A program made the position numbers and the translations under genes. Shown here piece after piece: positions 1-13,030 of a stretch of 64,000 bases of DNA. Source of the DNA: Epiperipatus broadwayi (taxonomy: Eukaryota > Onychophora > Udeonychophora > Euonychophora > Peripatidae); contig JAQFVV010012512.1 of NCBI GenBank assembly GCA_028023455.1, positions 2,024,413-2,088,412 of the forward strand, written 5' to 3'. The notes beneath the pieces were generated by a model. The model was not told where the DNA came from, ran no database searches, and worked only from the letters and a program-made list of their open reading frames with translations. Every line of letters begins with the position of its first letter. The stretch's first letter is position 1.

Positions 1-71
1 ATATAATATAAATAAGATGTCCATTAATTAGAACAAAATTGTAATCATAATAAAAATACTAAAATATAGCA

Positions 72-828
72 GTAATAAACTATTATAAACATTCTTTCAA
101 TCCACAGAAGTGCTTTCCATTAATTTTTTAAACCTGCCTCAATTGCCATTAAATTCAAAAAACAAAGTGGAAGCAAACATTACCAATTCAAATCCCATGA
201 ATCATGTATTTTAATGTTAGCAGCTTGTCTATTTATTAAATGCATTTTATTCCTATTTATAAAAATTGTCTCATTAATTTTTCTTTTATTATGGTTTCTC
301 TCTTCATGAAGAATTTTCACACTTTCAATATCAAATTTAAATTTATATTTACATGTTTTTTCATGATCAAAGAAAACTGAAACAGTAATTAAATCACCAT
401 TATTCTTACTTTTACATGCTTATATAATAATTCATGCTCCTTATGAGATTAAAAAAGCATGAATTATTATATAAGCATGTAAAAAGTAAGAATAATGATG
501 ATTTAATGACTGTTTCAGTTTTCTTTGATCATGAAAAAATATGTAAATATAAATTGAAATTTGATATTGAATGTGTGAAAATTCTTCATGAAGAGAGAAA
601 CCATAATAAAAGAAAAAATTAAGGAGGCAATTTTTATAAATAGAAATAAAATGCATTATTTAATAAATAGACAGGTTGCTAACATTAAAATACAGGATCC
701 ATCTTACTTGAATTGATGACATTTGCTTCCATCTTGTTTTTTGAATTTAATGACTGTTGAGGCAGGTTTAAGAAATTAACCAAAAGTACTTATATGGATT
801 GAAAGACTGTTTATAATAGTGTATTACC
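72..828. repeat. 757-bp foldback MITE (inverted repeat)
   Basis: The left half (72-445) and right half (455-828) are reverse complements over nearly their whole length, with a loop of only about 10-20 nt near 450. The outer ends pair as ACTATTATAAAC with GTTTATAATAGT. Scattered mismatches between the arms show it is not fresh. A diverged copy of the right arm alone lies at 26640-26815, so this is a dispersed family and not a local palindrome. I see no transposase; short open frames inside are just arm sequence read through. Confidence 0.8.
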
Positions 829-1041
829 ATTATATTTTAATATTTTATATATATATATATATGTATGTCACCCTATTATAATATATACTTAAATAACTTA
901 ATCTATGCATCATAATAATTAAATACTCAACATCATTAATTAAAGGACATTCTGTTAATATCTGTGTGTGACAATTACTAAAATCAAATTGATAACAAGT
1001 TGGAATTTCTTTCAATTTTTTATTCTTATTTTTTTAACTAG

Positions 1042-1096
1042 AAACACAAGCATGCCTCACCTGTGAAACCATTCTTGTATGATGAGAAAAAAGATG
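1042..1096 (+). CDS. Candidate upstream coding exon of the NTF2-like gene
   Basis: A 55-nt open stretch follows a long pyrimidine tract ending in AACTAG (acceptor at 1041) and precedes a GTAATA donor at 1097. Read in frame 1 it encodes KHKHASPVKPFLYDEKKD and leaves one extra base (g). The next supported exon, at 25369, needs exactly one base to complete its first codon, so a join would give ...DEKKD-E-LFIKEV, a plausible charged N-terminal segment ahead of the NTF2-like fold. There is no in-frame ATG, so at least one more exon would lie upstream of the window. The intron to the next exon would be about 24 kb and would contain the LTR element. Phase compatibility is seen; membership of the same transcript is inference. 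Confidence 0.35.
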
Positions 1097-1470
1097 GTAA
1101 TATTTATTTTATATTTCATAGTAAATTGCATAATTTTATTGTTTGAGTGAAAGTTGACAATGTTTAATTTGAGGTAACTCTCAGGCATAACATGTTTAAA
1201 AAATGTGTGATTGATTTAATATTCATTCTTTCTGGTCTAAGTCTTACAGGTAACTCTCCATATAAGAAAATGAGATACTGAGAAAAGATGATATGATCAT
1301 TTCCTGTAAAAATTATTATTTTAGACAGTATTTTAATGATCTATTATACCACTTCCATAAATCTTAATCCCAATGTATTACATATATTACTTCCATTTTA
1401 ATTACTTACATTTAAGTTATGATTATTTGTTAATTTATTATCACATATATATATATATATTTATTTAATT

Positions 1471-2512
1471 GTAACACATACTTATATATGTGTTACATAG
1501 AATGATTTAAAAATAAAGTTAGAAACAGAAAAACAAAATGATATATATTTTTTAAATAAAAAAAGGGAGCCAGTTAATTTATTAGGTAAAAATAAAAATA
1601 TATTTTTCTTTAAATAAAATTATAAAACAGGGTAAAATCTATTAAAATGTAGGAATTTTTAAATTTAACATTTAAAAGAACACTTATCTGATCTCTGTTA
1701 ACTGAGAAAAACAAATAAAATCTGATGGATTATAAAAAACAAAAGAATAAATTATAAATTTCGCTATGTAAAAATAACTATAAAGTTACTTTTGAAAGAA
1801 TTTCATTGTATAAACAATAATTGAAACTAGGTAATTATCGATCTAATTAAAGATCTCTAATACATATAAATTATCTGATCATAAGGAATTTGGTTTTATT
1901 AAAATTTAGTATGTCCAACTGATTAGATAATAAGTTTGATCAAACTGTAATTAAAAATTTAGAAGAGAAGATTAACTAATGAAAAGAATTTGGAGAAGTA
2001 ATTAATAACATGGTGGTATGGATAGCAAAGCTGTAAAAGATACAAATTATCTATTGTTTTATTCTTCTGACAATTCTTGTTGTAAGAAGTCTAAACAGTT
2101 TGTTGCTGAATTTTCTGTTAAGAATCCATCATTTATTTTGCTGTTAAGTCAGTTACTCTGTTAAGCATTCTGTTGCCTGTTTGCTATACATTTTTTTCCC
2201 ATTCATTAATCAGGAATGTATAGCAATATTGACAGACAACTTAACCTTATCACACTCTGCTAAATTGCATAGGGTTGTTTATTCAGGTTTCACCACCTGA
2301 TTTCTTCACATCTAATGTCTGACATATAATAATAGATGTTTGTCTACCATTTCTGAAATCCATACTTGTGAATATAGATGTTATTATGAACAAAACCAAG
2401 ATATGTGCCAACATGAGTAATAGCTGAATAAAAAAGCTAAAAATGCCTGCTAATAAATTCTATTACCTTTGATGAGCAGAGGGGTGATCACTACAGAAAT
2501 GAAGCTACAACA
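1471..2512. repeat. Dispersed repeat R1, copy 1 (uninterrupted)
   Basis: This roughly 1.04-kb block matches 12918-15325 in the same orientation, from GTTACATAGAAT near 1491/12938 to GATGAG.AGAGG near 2473/15283. Copy 2 carries two insertions (13031-13186 and 13533-14732) that are absent here, so copy 1 preserves the empty sites. No terminal inverted repeats, LTRs or coding potential were recognised. It may be an old transposon fragment or a small segmental duplication. Confidence 0.75.
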
Positions 2513-4378
2513 AAAACCAAGCTAAATATAAAATACAAAATTCAATGTCTAGACAAACGTTATTATTTTGAAACTTTATAACTAAAATCAATTGGGTTGT
2601 TTATCCTTATTTTAGAAATAGACTAATCCTTAGTAAAGAAGGATATAATTAATTGATTTCACTTTTATTTGAATATTATATTAATGTTTTGCTTTTGTTT
2701 TGTGTGTGTGTGTGTGTGTGTGCAAATAAACATGTTATTTTAATTTGTTAATTTGTCTTAATTCTCTCCCCCCATACCTCACCATATAGCATTTTAATTA
2801 CCATGTAATAGTATTAAGCCAATTTAGGGTTAATTCTATGTGTGTGTTATAAATACACTTGCTCTGATAATCTGATTTAAGCCAGTTTTTTATTCTTTGT
2901 GATAGCCAGGTAAAATCAAATGCCAAAACCATTTTAAAAATCTTCTTTTGATGATATTCTCATCAGTATTGGCTAGATAGTACTTGGAAATTATCTCAAT
3001 AGAATAAAAATATTTTCAGAAGATGTGTTTGTCCTGCAGCTAACAAATTCAGTGGTCTAGAAATGTGACTGTAGGTCATATATTTTGTACCCTCTTGGTC
3101 TGTCCATTGGTATGGATAGTAGGTAAAATATTAATCACATTTAACTCCTCTATTTAAAATAATGAAATCCACTAAATGCATAATATATTCATTATTAATT
3201 TAGAAATGTCAATTTAATTTAAATGCAAAGGCATGTTATGGAAATTACTGCCCCTTTGTTATAAATAACATCCAATGTGGGTGCCTGAAATGACCATTAT
3301 AAATATTAACCCAACATGAGTGCCTGAACTTTGTGTTATAAATGTCATCCAATGTAAAGGGTTTGAATTTCCATTAAATATTACTTCAATGTGAGTGTCT
3401 GAACAATTCCATTTCTTTTGTATTAAATTTAAAGATTCAAGCAAGCAATTAGTTTTTAATTATTATCATAAAGTGATAGCTATCAGACGAAAATAATTAT
3501 AAAAAAAATAAAAGTTAAAAAGCCAAAATTTGAATAACTTTATTGGTTAAGCATATATATATATTGTGACAACCACGTAAAGTCGTCGACACACATATAT
3601 ATTTATTAATAAAATTAGAAAGTAATAAAGGTGAAATAAATTAGCTAATAAATTTTTTTAAAGAAAAAGGAAGGAAAGGAAAAATTGAAATTCTAATATC
3701 AAAATTACTGTGGATTTTGTAATAGTAAGAGAAGGGGAGGGGGGGCTGCATAAATAAAGAAATGTGTCTCTTTCTCTCTTGTAAGTCAAATGCTAGAAAG
3801 TTATTTTGTTTATTGTGGGAGAGGGGGAAAGGAAGCATAAAGAAATGCATGTCTTCTCTCTCATTAAAAAAAAAATATATATAACAAATTAAAATAAATG
3901 TAAAACGTAAATGTGAAAAAAATGAATGAATTGTAAACTTTAAATAAAATAAATGTAATATGTGATATATAAAAAAAGAAACAATATGGCCGTAGGTGTG
4001 AAAGTCTGTTGGACAAATTAAATTCCACGGACAAAGAAATGTTATCAATGGAAGATCTTTGCCTGATCTGTTAAATTAATTGGGACTTACATTCCGGCCA
4101 CTAATTAAATAAAGAAACATAATGATAAGAATTGGTTGGAAATCTAAGTCTTAATTAAAAATTTTAAAAACAACGAAGAAAGAAAGAGATTAAGAAAATT
4201 ACAATTTTTGTCTGGCATTGCTAGTAGAGACTTTAGAGAAGCAACAGCTAAAAGAAAATGGAAGAAGTGCATGGCTAGTGGCGTTAAAGGGACGTGGGTT
4301 CGGATTCAAGCCGTCTCATCACTGACTCGCAATGTAAGATCTTTGCCTGACCTGCTAGAGGGATCGCCACTTCTGTAG
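2513..4378. other. Gene-free stretch with simple repeats
   Basis: AT-rich sequence without recognisable coding. It holds a (GT)n run at about 2700-2722 and a degenerate tandem repeat at 3259-3404. The phrase AGATCTTTGCCTGA occurs at about 4052 and again at about 4338, hinting that 4000-4370 contains two related fragments of an old repeat. Confidence 0.5.
3259..3404. repeat. Degenerate tandem repeat, about 4 units of 37 bp
   Basis: Units begin with TTATAAAT or TTAAATAT and contain versions of CAATGTGGGTGCCTGAA: 'aacatccaatgtgggtg', 'cccaacatgagtgcctgaac', 'catccaatgtaaagggtttg' and 'cttcaatgtgagtgtctgaa'. The units are clearly diverged. Confidence 0.65.
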
Positions 4379-4568
4379 CTGTCAATTGAAACTCAACCTA
4401 AAGAATCAACCGGCAAACTGGATGAAATAACCCCACAAACTGAGGAAGTTAATGGAGAACCTAAGGAATCAACAAGCAAAAACTGGAAAGAAATAACCCC
4501 ACCAACAGAGGAAGTTAATCAAGAGCGCTCGGGAGAAATACCCATGGGACAATTACAGCAAAGCCTAG
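4379..4568 (+). CDS. Candidate exon encoding a two-copy acidic 21-residue repeat
   Basis: An open frame of 63 codons follows an acceptor-like CACTTCTGTAG (ends 4378) and is followed by CTAG|GTAAAAG, a plausible donor at 4569. It encodes two in-frame copies of a 63-nt unit: PKESTGKLDEITPQTEEVN, then PKESTSKNWKEITPPTEEVN. The base changes between units largely preserve the peptide, which suggests it was translated. It ends in phase 1, which also fits the exon at 25369. A possible polypurine tract and LTR-like sequence begin 280 bp downstream (4838), so it could instead be the 3' coding end of a retroelement. I do not recognise the protein. Confidence 0.3.
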
Positions 4569-4837
4569 GTAAAAGCATGCATGCATTTTCATTTATCTAC
4601 TATTCATAACTAAATATAAAATCCATGATTTGATAGAATAGAACTCTATCAACAGGAGTTTAAAAACTTTAATATCTGATCTATTTTCATATATTTATTA
4701 TAGCCAAGTATTTATAAGTGTGTGTTTATTATTGTTATTATAATGTAATTTTTTATATAAAGTGTGAGTATTATTATTAAACATATTTGTCATTAAATTT
4801 CGTATCCTTGCTTTATTCTCCTATGACCAAGCTACGA

Positions 4838-5115
4838 CAGGGGGGAAACTGTAAGTAGTGATTAAAGGGGCATACTGATTTGTTTAAGATATTCATGTGC
4901 TGCTTGTTCGTGCAGAATCCCAATTCTAAAAAATAAATAGCAAGCGCTGGACATTCGCTAAGTTTCTTTGAAATAGTTTGCTCTGTTCAGCAGCCGAGAG
5001 TTTTGGCTGGGAAAAATAATGCCAAGATAATATGTATGTATTGCCTTGGGGTTCAGTCAAGGGTATAGATATGAAGTTAAATTTGTATCTGTATTAGCTC
5101 TCTGCTTGTATTGTA
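4838..5115 (+). mobile_element. Possible polypurine tract and LTR remnant
   Basis: The sequence ACAGGGGGGAAACTGTAAG at 4836-4854 has the form of a retrotransposon polypurine tract followed by a TGT LTR start. The next 260 bp are less AT-rich than their surroundings (for example CAGCAGCCGAGAGTTTTGGC) and run to about TTGTAACGGCGTTGG. No matching second LTR was found in the window, so the boundaries and identity are uncertain. Confidence 0.25.
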
Positions 5116-5364
5116 ACGGCGTTGGTTAAAATAATGAATAAGATAATAAAGAATCTAAGTTGAAAACAATAAATGGATAAAGAATCAAAGTCAGAGAAAG
5201 AATTAAAGTATAATAAATTAAGTATAATGTAGAATAAAATAATCGAAATAAATATAGTTGAAAGTACAAATAATTACTCAACCGTACGAATAACCATTTC
5301 CGTTATAATATATATTATAAACAAAACAAGTTATACATTTCATAACTTGCTATAGCTTGCATTT

Positions 5365-5817
5365 TATGTTACTAGATGAAGCTTTACCAATAGCCCATGA
5401 TCAAGCTTAGTTTACATAAACACTGAGAGAAATAAAGTTAAATATCTCCTTCAAATTGTTTCCAACCTTTAAACTATGGTTTCGAGCTAATTGGCTCACG
5501 TCAGTAAAGGATAGGAAGACCAGAAACTAGATCTAAACTCCAATTCTACTAAACAGCATTTATGAAACTTATTTCTATCAGCTTGAAAGCATGAATTTCT
5601 TTCAAGCTGATAGAAATCATAAATGCTGTTTAGTAGAGTTGGAGTTTAGATCTAGTTTCTGGTCTTCCTACCCTTTACTGACGTGAGCCAATTACCTCAA
5701 AACCATGGTTTAAAGGTTGGAAACAATTTGAAGGAGATATTTAACTTTATCTCTCTCAGTGTTTATGTAAACTAAGCTTGATCGTGGGCTATTGATAACG
5801 CTCCATCTAGTAACATA
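5365..5817. repeat. 453-bp foldback MITE
   Basis: Left arm 5365-5588 and right arm 5594-5817 are near-perfect reverse complements. The outer ends are TATGTTACTAGATG and CATCTAGTAACATA; the centre is TTGAAAGCATGAATTTCTTTCAA. Few mismatches are seen between the arms. No coding capacity. It would form a long hairpin if transcribed. Confidence 0.85.
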
Positions 5818-8800
5818 TATATATATTGTAGATATATGACTCATTTCACATACATACATATTATTTAATTAAAAAAAAATTTTTTTTTCTTTTATATATA
5901 TAGATTTGTGTACGTATATTGTATGTGTAATATATAGTTGATAAATTAATGAGTGGTGAATGGATATAATGTTGTAAGAAATGATATTTTAATATGTTAT
6001 TTTTCTTATTAAATAATTAATATATTCAGTTATTTAGTTTTATTCTTGGTTAAAATAAAGCAGATCAGAAAGAAAGTGTCAAATAAAGTGATCTAGATAA
6101 GAGATTGGGATTTGAAAATGTACACGTGCAAAAGAGTGTGAAAGAATAAGAACGACTGTATAAACACAAAAACGTTTTTAACACCTATTTTTGGTGACTA
6201 TAGATTGCCAGCTTTATTGTTTGTTATCTGTATCTAAGGTTATTTTTATAAAGGGGTTGCTTTGATGTAATAAAGCGTGATTATTAATTTTCTTGTAAAA
6301 TCGTGATAGTACATCAGCTTGTCAAACTCTGATTTTTTTGTCTTTTATCTCAAGATAAGATATGCAGGTGGTCAGTTTCTTTTGACCAAAGATTCACAAT
6401 AAAAATGAATAAAATGTTTAAAGGACACTCAGTATTATTATTTTAGGGAGAGATGTAACTCAGTCATTTATTAATTTAAGGACTCACTCAGTCATTATTA
6501 ATAAACAGAGATGTAACTCTCACTCAATTTTTTCCTCGTTATTAATGTTGAAAAGGAAAAAAAAAGGAAAGTAGGCGATTTGATTTTTTTTACTCTTTAA
6601 AAAATTGAACAAGGGAAAAGAAGAAAAAGACTCTTGTATAAAGTCAAAATAGACAAAGATGTGTGGATATACAAGTAATCTCCAGAAATATTAATATTGA
6701 AAAAAAAGAGGGAAAATGGAACAAAATTGAATTTATAAGAAGTTATTGACAATTCTATGAAGTGAGATTAACATATTTTTCTGAGTATAATACCATGACT
6801 CTGCATTGCTAAACCATTTTTTTTCTGCTTCCTGATTAATACAGAATGAGTTAAAATCACTAATCTACTGTGGTCTCATATACCAATCAAATAATAACCA
6901 ACAAAATGAAAGAGTTTCAAGCCAACCACACAAGCTATATGAAATTCTTCTTTTCTGGCTCCTAATCTATTAAAGGCTCATTACCTTTGGATGAATGAAG
7001 AAGAGGAAGGAAGAGGAAGAGAAAATGTATAAAATCCATATATAGCCAAGCTTGAAGCCATGAATCAAATTTTTGTTAAAGTTTACCTCAGTCATCTAAA
7101 GTGTCTACAGCGATTATTTTTTTTAGAGAAAAAAATGGGAGAGACAAGCAAATCCACCAGTACATACTTATTAAAAAGTATTTATAATAGCTCTTTGTAA
7201 AATGGTAGAAGGAAGCCAATCAACAATAAATAATTTTAGAATGAGAGAGACAAGCAAGTCAATTGATTCATGTTTATCTTAACAGTATTGGCAATAACTT
7301 TTTTTTTATGGAGCAAAGTCTGATAATTCAAACTTAGGACATTTATAAGAAGTGAAAGTGATCTGGTAACTATGAACTTTCTTTAACAGATTTTTATTCT
7401 TACTTATTAAAAGTAAACCTTAATTTACTGGTCAAAGCAATTTTTCTTTTAATACAGAAACATTAAAGACTTGTTTATCTATAGTTATTTGCAATATCAC
7501 ACAACATAGCACAAACATAGTTTAAGTCTTTAAACTTAAATTTTTCATTATTTTTTATTATTTTTTTTATATTGTAATGTTGAAATGTTTTTTTTAATTG
7601 TTCTTCAGTTGTTAATGATAATGAGCAACCTATAAATATATGCATTTATAATGTTTTTTTTTATTTTATCTTGTTGCATATTAAAATTAATATCATGTAT
7701 TTTATTTTCTTTTGCTAAAAGGTTGCAAAAATATTTTTATATATGTAATTTGTGGGTATACATTTTTAAACATATATGTTAACATTACCGAATGTGTGCA
7801 TGTGTAACTGCTTATACAAACATGTCAAGGAATAGGTTATATATAAATAGTTTAGGTGTGAGAAATTATAAAGCAAGGCTTACATATGAATGGAAGTGAA
7901 ATAAAACACACAGGATACATATGAAATTTATTTTATGATATAATAAGTTAGGAAAGACTTAAGTAAGCATTCCATAAAATGTATTTTTTTTAAGCCAGCT
8001 TATTTTAAAATATCCAGAAATGACAAACTTATATATTAAGTTTATTTGCTTGTGCTTATATAAATTTTTATATTAATTTTTGTATTGAATTAATGTCATA
8101 ATAAACCATTTATTTAATTATTGATTTGATTTTAAAGAAAGAGTAATAGTATTAATAAAATATAATTATATATATCTTAATTGGTTTTCCGAGTTCTTAT
8201 TTAAAAAAAATATTGTTGTGTTTTTCTTGTCTTGATTCTATCATTTTAATTCATCATCATTGCTCGCAGTTATTAAGTATTATCATTCGTAAATATTGAG
8301 CAATCACTTGCAAATATTAAGCGCTCGCAAAATGTTAAGTAAACTGGAATTGATTTATCTTTAAATATTTAAGGGTTAAGCTTGATAGTAACCAAGTTTT
8401 AATAATTATAGGTGTATAAAGAAAGCTAAAAATTATGTTGTGTCCAGGAATTTTGATCATCCTCATCAAAGATGGATATCGTGTTATTGGTTAAAATGTT
8501 TCAAATAATACTATATAAGAGTTATGATTGCCATCATCATCATTAATAAATTATAATCACTCAATCTAACGGTTAACAGAATTAATATATTTTAATAAAT
8601 AGGGGTTTGTGGAAAGTTGAATATTATGCAAAGAGATTCATGATGATCAATCATCATCACTAGTATTATTAAATCCTAATCTTAACTATAAAAGTATTTT
8701 AGTAAATAACTTTAAACTTATATAAATGCTAGTACGTGTAGTATTTAAATCTCAGTTTGAAATAGGATAATTTTTAATAAATGCATATGAGTTTATAAAG

Positions 8801-10240
8801 ATTAATTTATTGTTGTGAGTTTATTAATAAGCTATGGCTGGTATCATCACTATCACTATTATTATCATTCATCATTATTATCATCATCATTATCACCTTT
8901 ATATTGTGATAAATAATCTAGTTAAATGGCCATCAATATCAATAATGGTCTTCACATGCTTGTTTGGAAGCCATTAATAGGATTATACATGTCTGTTCAT
9001 CAATATACGTAAATGAGCTAGCAATGTCTATAAGAATCTTTAATCTATAATATAAATTTTGGTAATATTGGGATCTTGTAATTTTATCGATATAGATAAA
9101 ATGTAAGAATGTCATTTTTTCATTAGTCATCCAAGTCATGTGTGACAAAAATGTACTGAATGAGTTTGAACTCAGTACACTCTAGACAGATATTTATCTA
9201 GATTTAAAACAATCTAGTGGCGCTCGTGGAAAAACACATATACTTAGCTAAACTGAATAAAGAATGATATAATTCCTTTCCAACTTCATAATATTAACTT
9301 TATATAATATATATTTTATAAGTTGTCATGAATAGCACCAGTGTGTGCATATGACCATGAATGGTCTTCTATAGTTGGAAAGAAGAATAAAAAGGATTCT
9401 TTATTAAAAGAACCTAGTATTGGAGATAAAGCATAAGGCACTCCAGGAATCTCACAGTGGATACTTTTATTCAGTTGCTATATTTAATATTCTTTTATTT
9501 GATGACAATGGCCAGCATGTTTTATTGTTCAAATGACATCCCCAATATTTAGATATTATTAAATCTTTAATGATGATATTTTAATTTTCATTGTTGTTAT
9601 TTTATATGGAGAAATGAGATAACTTATTGATTGTATTACTAATGTGACAGAATTAATGTTTAGGATAGATGCAATCGGGCTATAATGTTATATTTAGTTA
9701 TTGAATTATGGCAACTATCATTTCATCACTCATCTATTTATCTATACTGTGACAATGTTTACTTACTGTTACAAATAACAGATTGGATAAACATATATGT
9801 TAATAATGGATCATTTTCTATCAATTTATTATTATTTCTGTCGCAAATGTCCTTCATTCAGTTACAATTATTATTATTTCAGTTACAATATATATATATA
9901 TATCAAAATAAGTAAAATTTACATCAATTATATTATTATTAGATATCAAACTTAATTTATTATATATATTCAAAGTTAAAATAATAGACAAGGTATAAAC
10001 TGAATAAATAAATAACTATGGGCAGACATATAAAAATAAAAATATAAAAATAGAAATGGTGGGAATCATAAATAATCTGATAGATGATGTTAGAGGTGAC
10101 TGTGATATGGGAGATTGAATGAATACACCGATCAAATTAAAAAATAAATTAAAAAGTAATTATTAACTAAGATTAATTAAAAGAGATAATACAATTATTG
10201 TAATGTTATCCAAGAAATAAAATAAAACTAAATAGAGCAA
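5818..10240. other. 4.4-kb gene-free AT-rich stretch
   Basis: I see no splice-framed exon, no transposase or reverse-transcriptase motif and no long inverted repeat here. It contains a TA tract near 5814-5826, poly-A/poly-T runs and an ATC/ATT-rich patch at about 8840-8900. If the candidate exon at 1042 is real, this is intron. Confidence 0.5.
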
Positions 10241-10599
10241 AAGCTTATTAAAGCACAATGTGCCTTTATCTTTGACCAGAGAATACACTCAGTGAATAAA
10301 AAGCTTTTGGACCTAATTTGCTCTCTCAAAACCAGAGATACCAAACTATCACCACCTCCACTCGTCACAGACACTTGGGCAATCCTCCAACTCCCATTCT
10401 CTCAGCCTCTGTCATAGGATTCAATCATGAAGACATGCATTTTGGACCAGCCTGGACTACACACAGTTTCCCCTTTTCACTTCCCATTCCCTTTTCACAT
10501 ATATCCTTCTCCTCTTACCATGTTGCTCCTGAAATTTCAATTTAACTTATAATCACTCCCTTGTAAACCTTTTTCTAACTGTATCTGTTGTTTTTTTTG

Positions 10600-12070
10600 A
10601 TGAATAAACGTTAATCACTGAGAAAAAAACAAAATCAAACTGAAAAACAGGAAGTCTCAAATAAGATAGAAAACAGTGACATCATAATCATGATGACAAA
10701 AATGTTTGAAAAATTAAAAAGTCAAAATAATGAGACAAATATAAAACTTTAAAATAAAATAATGAACTGAAAAATCAACAAGAAGAAACAGCTGAAGAAA
10801 GTGAAAAAAAAATAATTAGACAAATATAAAATTAAAAAAAATGGATGATGAGCTTAAAAATCAATATAATGACTCAAACAAAAAATTAAAAAGTCAAGCT
10901 GAAATGCTTGAAAAATTAGAACAGCAAATTAAGTCAGGATATGAGAAAAAAGAAATTATGATAGAAATCAGCAGACATATAAAGCAGGTTGAATACCAAA
11001 TAGAGACAGCTTACCAGAAAATTGAAAAAATTAAAATAGTACAAAAAGGAAAATAGAGCTGATACAGATAGTAGTCACAGAAATTAAACAGGAGAATGAA
11101 AAGATAGTAAAGAATATGAGGATTGAAATAAATAATTTAGCTGAGAAGATGGATAAACTAGAGTTTAAAAGTAGGCAAAATGAAACATAAAGAAATTGAA
11201 AACATTAAAGTTAATAATTATGAGCAGCAGAACATGAATATAAGCATGCAGATACAAAGTAATAATCCTGTAATAGTGAACAAATTTCTAAAGATAGTAT
11301 TCTCAGGCTATGTAGAGGAGGCTTTGACCAATAATATTAACAGCTTGAAATGATACTTCATATTGAAACAGTTAAATGAGGAGGTCATGATAATTATTAC
11401 CCGAAGCCATCTGCAAGGTACTCGTCATGCATGGTGGGACTCCCTGTTTAAAAAAGCAGCAACTTTTTACAAATATAAACAAGCTCTATGAACGAGCTAC
11501 TGGAATAAAGAATGTCAGAAAAATATTAGGCACCAGCTGTTACAAGATGAGCCAATCATTTGCAGCCAAGTTCTAATTACATGCTTTAATGGCCAGTCCA
11601 CTGCCTGAATAACAAATTATTAGTATAATGTGCCATAATTTCTCTCATAGTGTCGAACAAAATGTTCATTAAAACCAAAAGAAAAGAATGTTGAGTAGAT
11701 GGCTAAATTACTCTGCTTTTGATAGCACCGGACCTAGTTATAAGACCAAATATCAGAGATTTAAACACCAACTAAAAGAACCAATAGAAAATGCAATGAA
11801 ATTTGGCTCTATGAAAAATTCCTGTAGTGGTTCCAGAAAAAGACGATTTTTCTGTAGTATGGAAAGAACAAAAATCTTCAGACAAACCGGAAGTGACTCA
11901 GATCTCACTTGGCCAAAACAATATGAAAAACCAAGGGATGATTAACAATCCCCCTGCACAAATGAGTACTCTAGAACATATCAAACAAAATATATGCTTG
12001 ATAAAAACTAAATTAGTAATCAGACAGACCCTCAGGCTTGACTTAGAAACACGACCTCGGATTATGTAGT
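10600..12070 (+). pseudogene. Decayed retrotransposon gag (LTR type)
   Basis: In pieces on the + strand, with stops and frameshifts between them, the translation resembles a retrotransposon Gag. A Lys/Glu/Gln-rich coiled-coil region comes first, including MDDELKNQYNDSNKKLKSQ from 10841 to about 11050. A capsid-like segment follows at about 11330-11580 with LNEEVMIIITRSHLQGT, AWWDSLFKKA and YWNKECQKNIRHQLLQ. The pattern 'L.G.A..WW..L ... F...YW....Q...R..L' is typical of Ty3/gypsy-like Gag. No protease, reverse transcriptase or integrase motif follows before 12917, and no LTR pair was found around it. The GC-richer 10250-10560 could be an LTR or leader remnant, but that is a guess. Confidence 0.55.
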
Positions 12071-12917
12071 ATGAAACTGATTTAAAATAGAAATGTTTTC
12101 TAATAAAAAGGAGTAAAAAAAAATTTTATTTGCGTTCAAATAAGCTTTTAAAAAGAAATTTACACAATAATTATAATGAGTTTAATCAAATTTATGACAA
12201 TCAAGAGTTTATGAATAACTTAGCTTATAAGTCTGTGATTCAAATACAGTAGAGCATGACAAAATAAACAGGTAAAAATATTGAAGTATAGCATATTCAA
12301 AGTGAAAACAAAAGAAAGAAAATAATAATAAATATTAGACATTAATGGAATATAATCTCAATCATGTCATTTATTTCAGTACATGTCAGTGACAATGAAG
12401 AAAATTAATTGTATTTTGTGTTTGTTAAGCTGTTTCTTTGTTAGTCATTGATCGGTAGATGGGTCTGTGCATCATATTGTTTATGAAGATGATGCACCAG
12501 TTGAGCAAAGTCCTGGCATCATTAAAAGGTAGCTGGAAACAAAATTCTCAGCATATTTATAATCAAAAATATCATAAGCTCAATGTGTAATAGAAATACT
12601 CCTGCCATTTACAGATTTCCCATCCATGTTTTTCAACTGTATTGCACAAAATTTGGCCCAAGCTGTAGTCATGACTTCTGCAAAAAATTAAATGTGGTTT
12701 AATCAACCCAGAATTAATCTGTGTGTGTTATGTAAAGTTCTTATGTTGGATACCTCTCTGTGTACTTACTCATCATAAATCTCATTCTCATGATACATAT
12801 CTTTAAGGAAAATATTAACTCTTCTAGTTTAAAAAAAACAAAAGTAGGGATTTAAAATTGGTCAATGTCTAAGTGAAGGAATTGATGCAATTTTACTCCT
12901 AAAGTGAGAGAAAGGTA
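12071..12917. other. Gene-free stretch downstream of the gag relic
   Basis: AT-rich, with no recognisable coding, TIR or LTR. It may be the tail of the same decayed retroelement. Confidence 0.4.
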
Positions 12918-13030
12918 ATGTGACACGTAAGCATATATCTGTTACATAGAATTATTTTTAAAAAAGTTAAAAAGAGAAAAACAAAATATATTTTTTTTAA
13001 ATTAAAAATAAAAAACGAGACAGTTAATTT

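Noticed and set aside
70-828. Possible protein-coding frames at 434-622 and 441-656
   Set aside because: They fall inside the arms of a foldback repeat and mirror each other.
3641-4048. 135-codon open frame on the minus strand
   Set aside because: Low-complexity Phe/Ser/His/Pro composition from purine-rich + strand DNA; no motif or conserved context.
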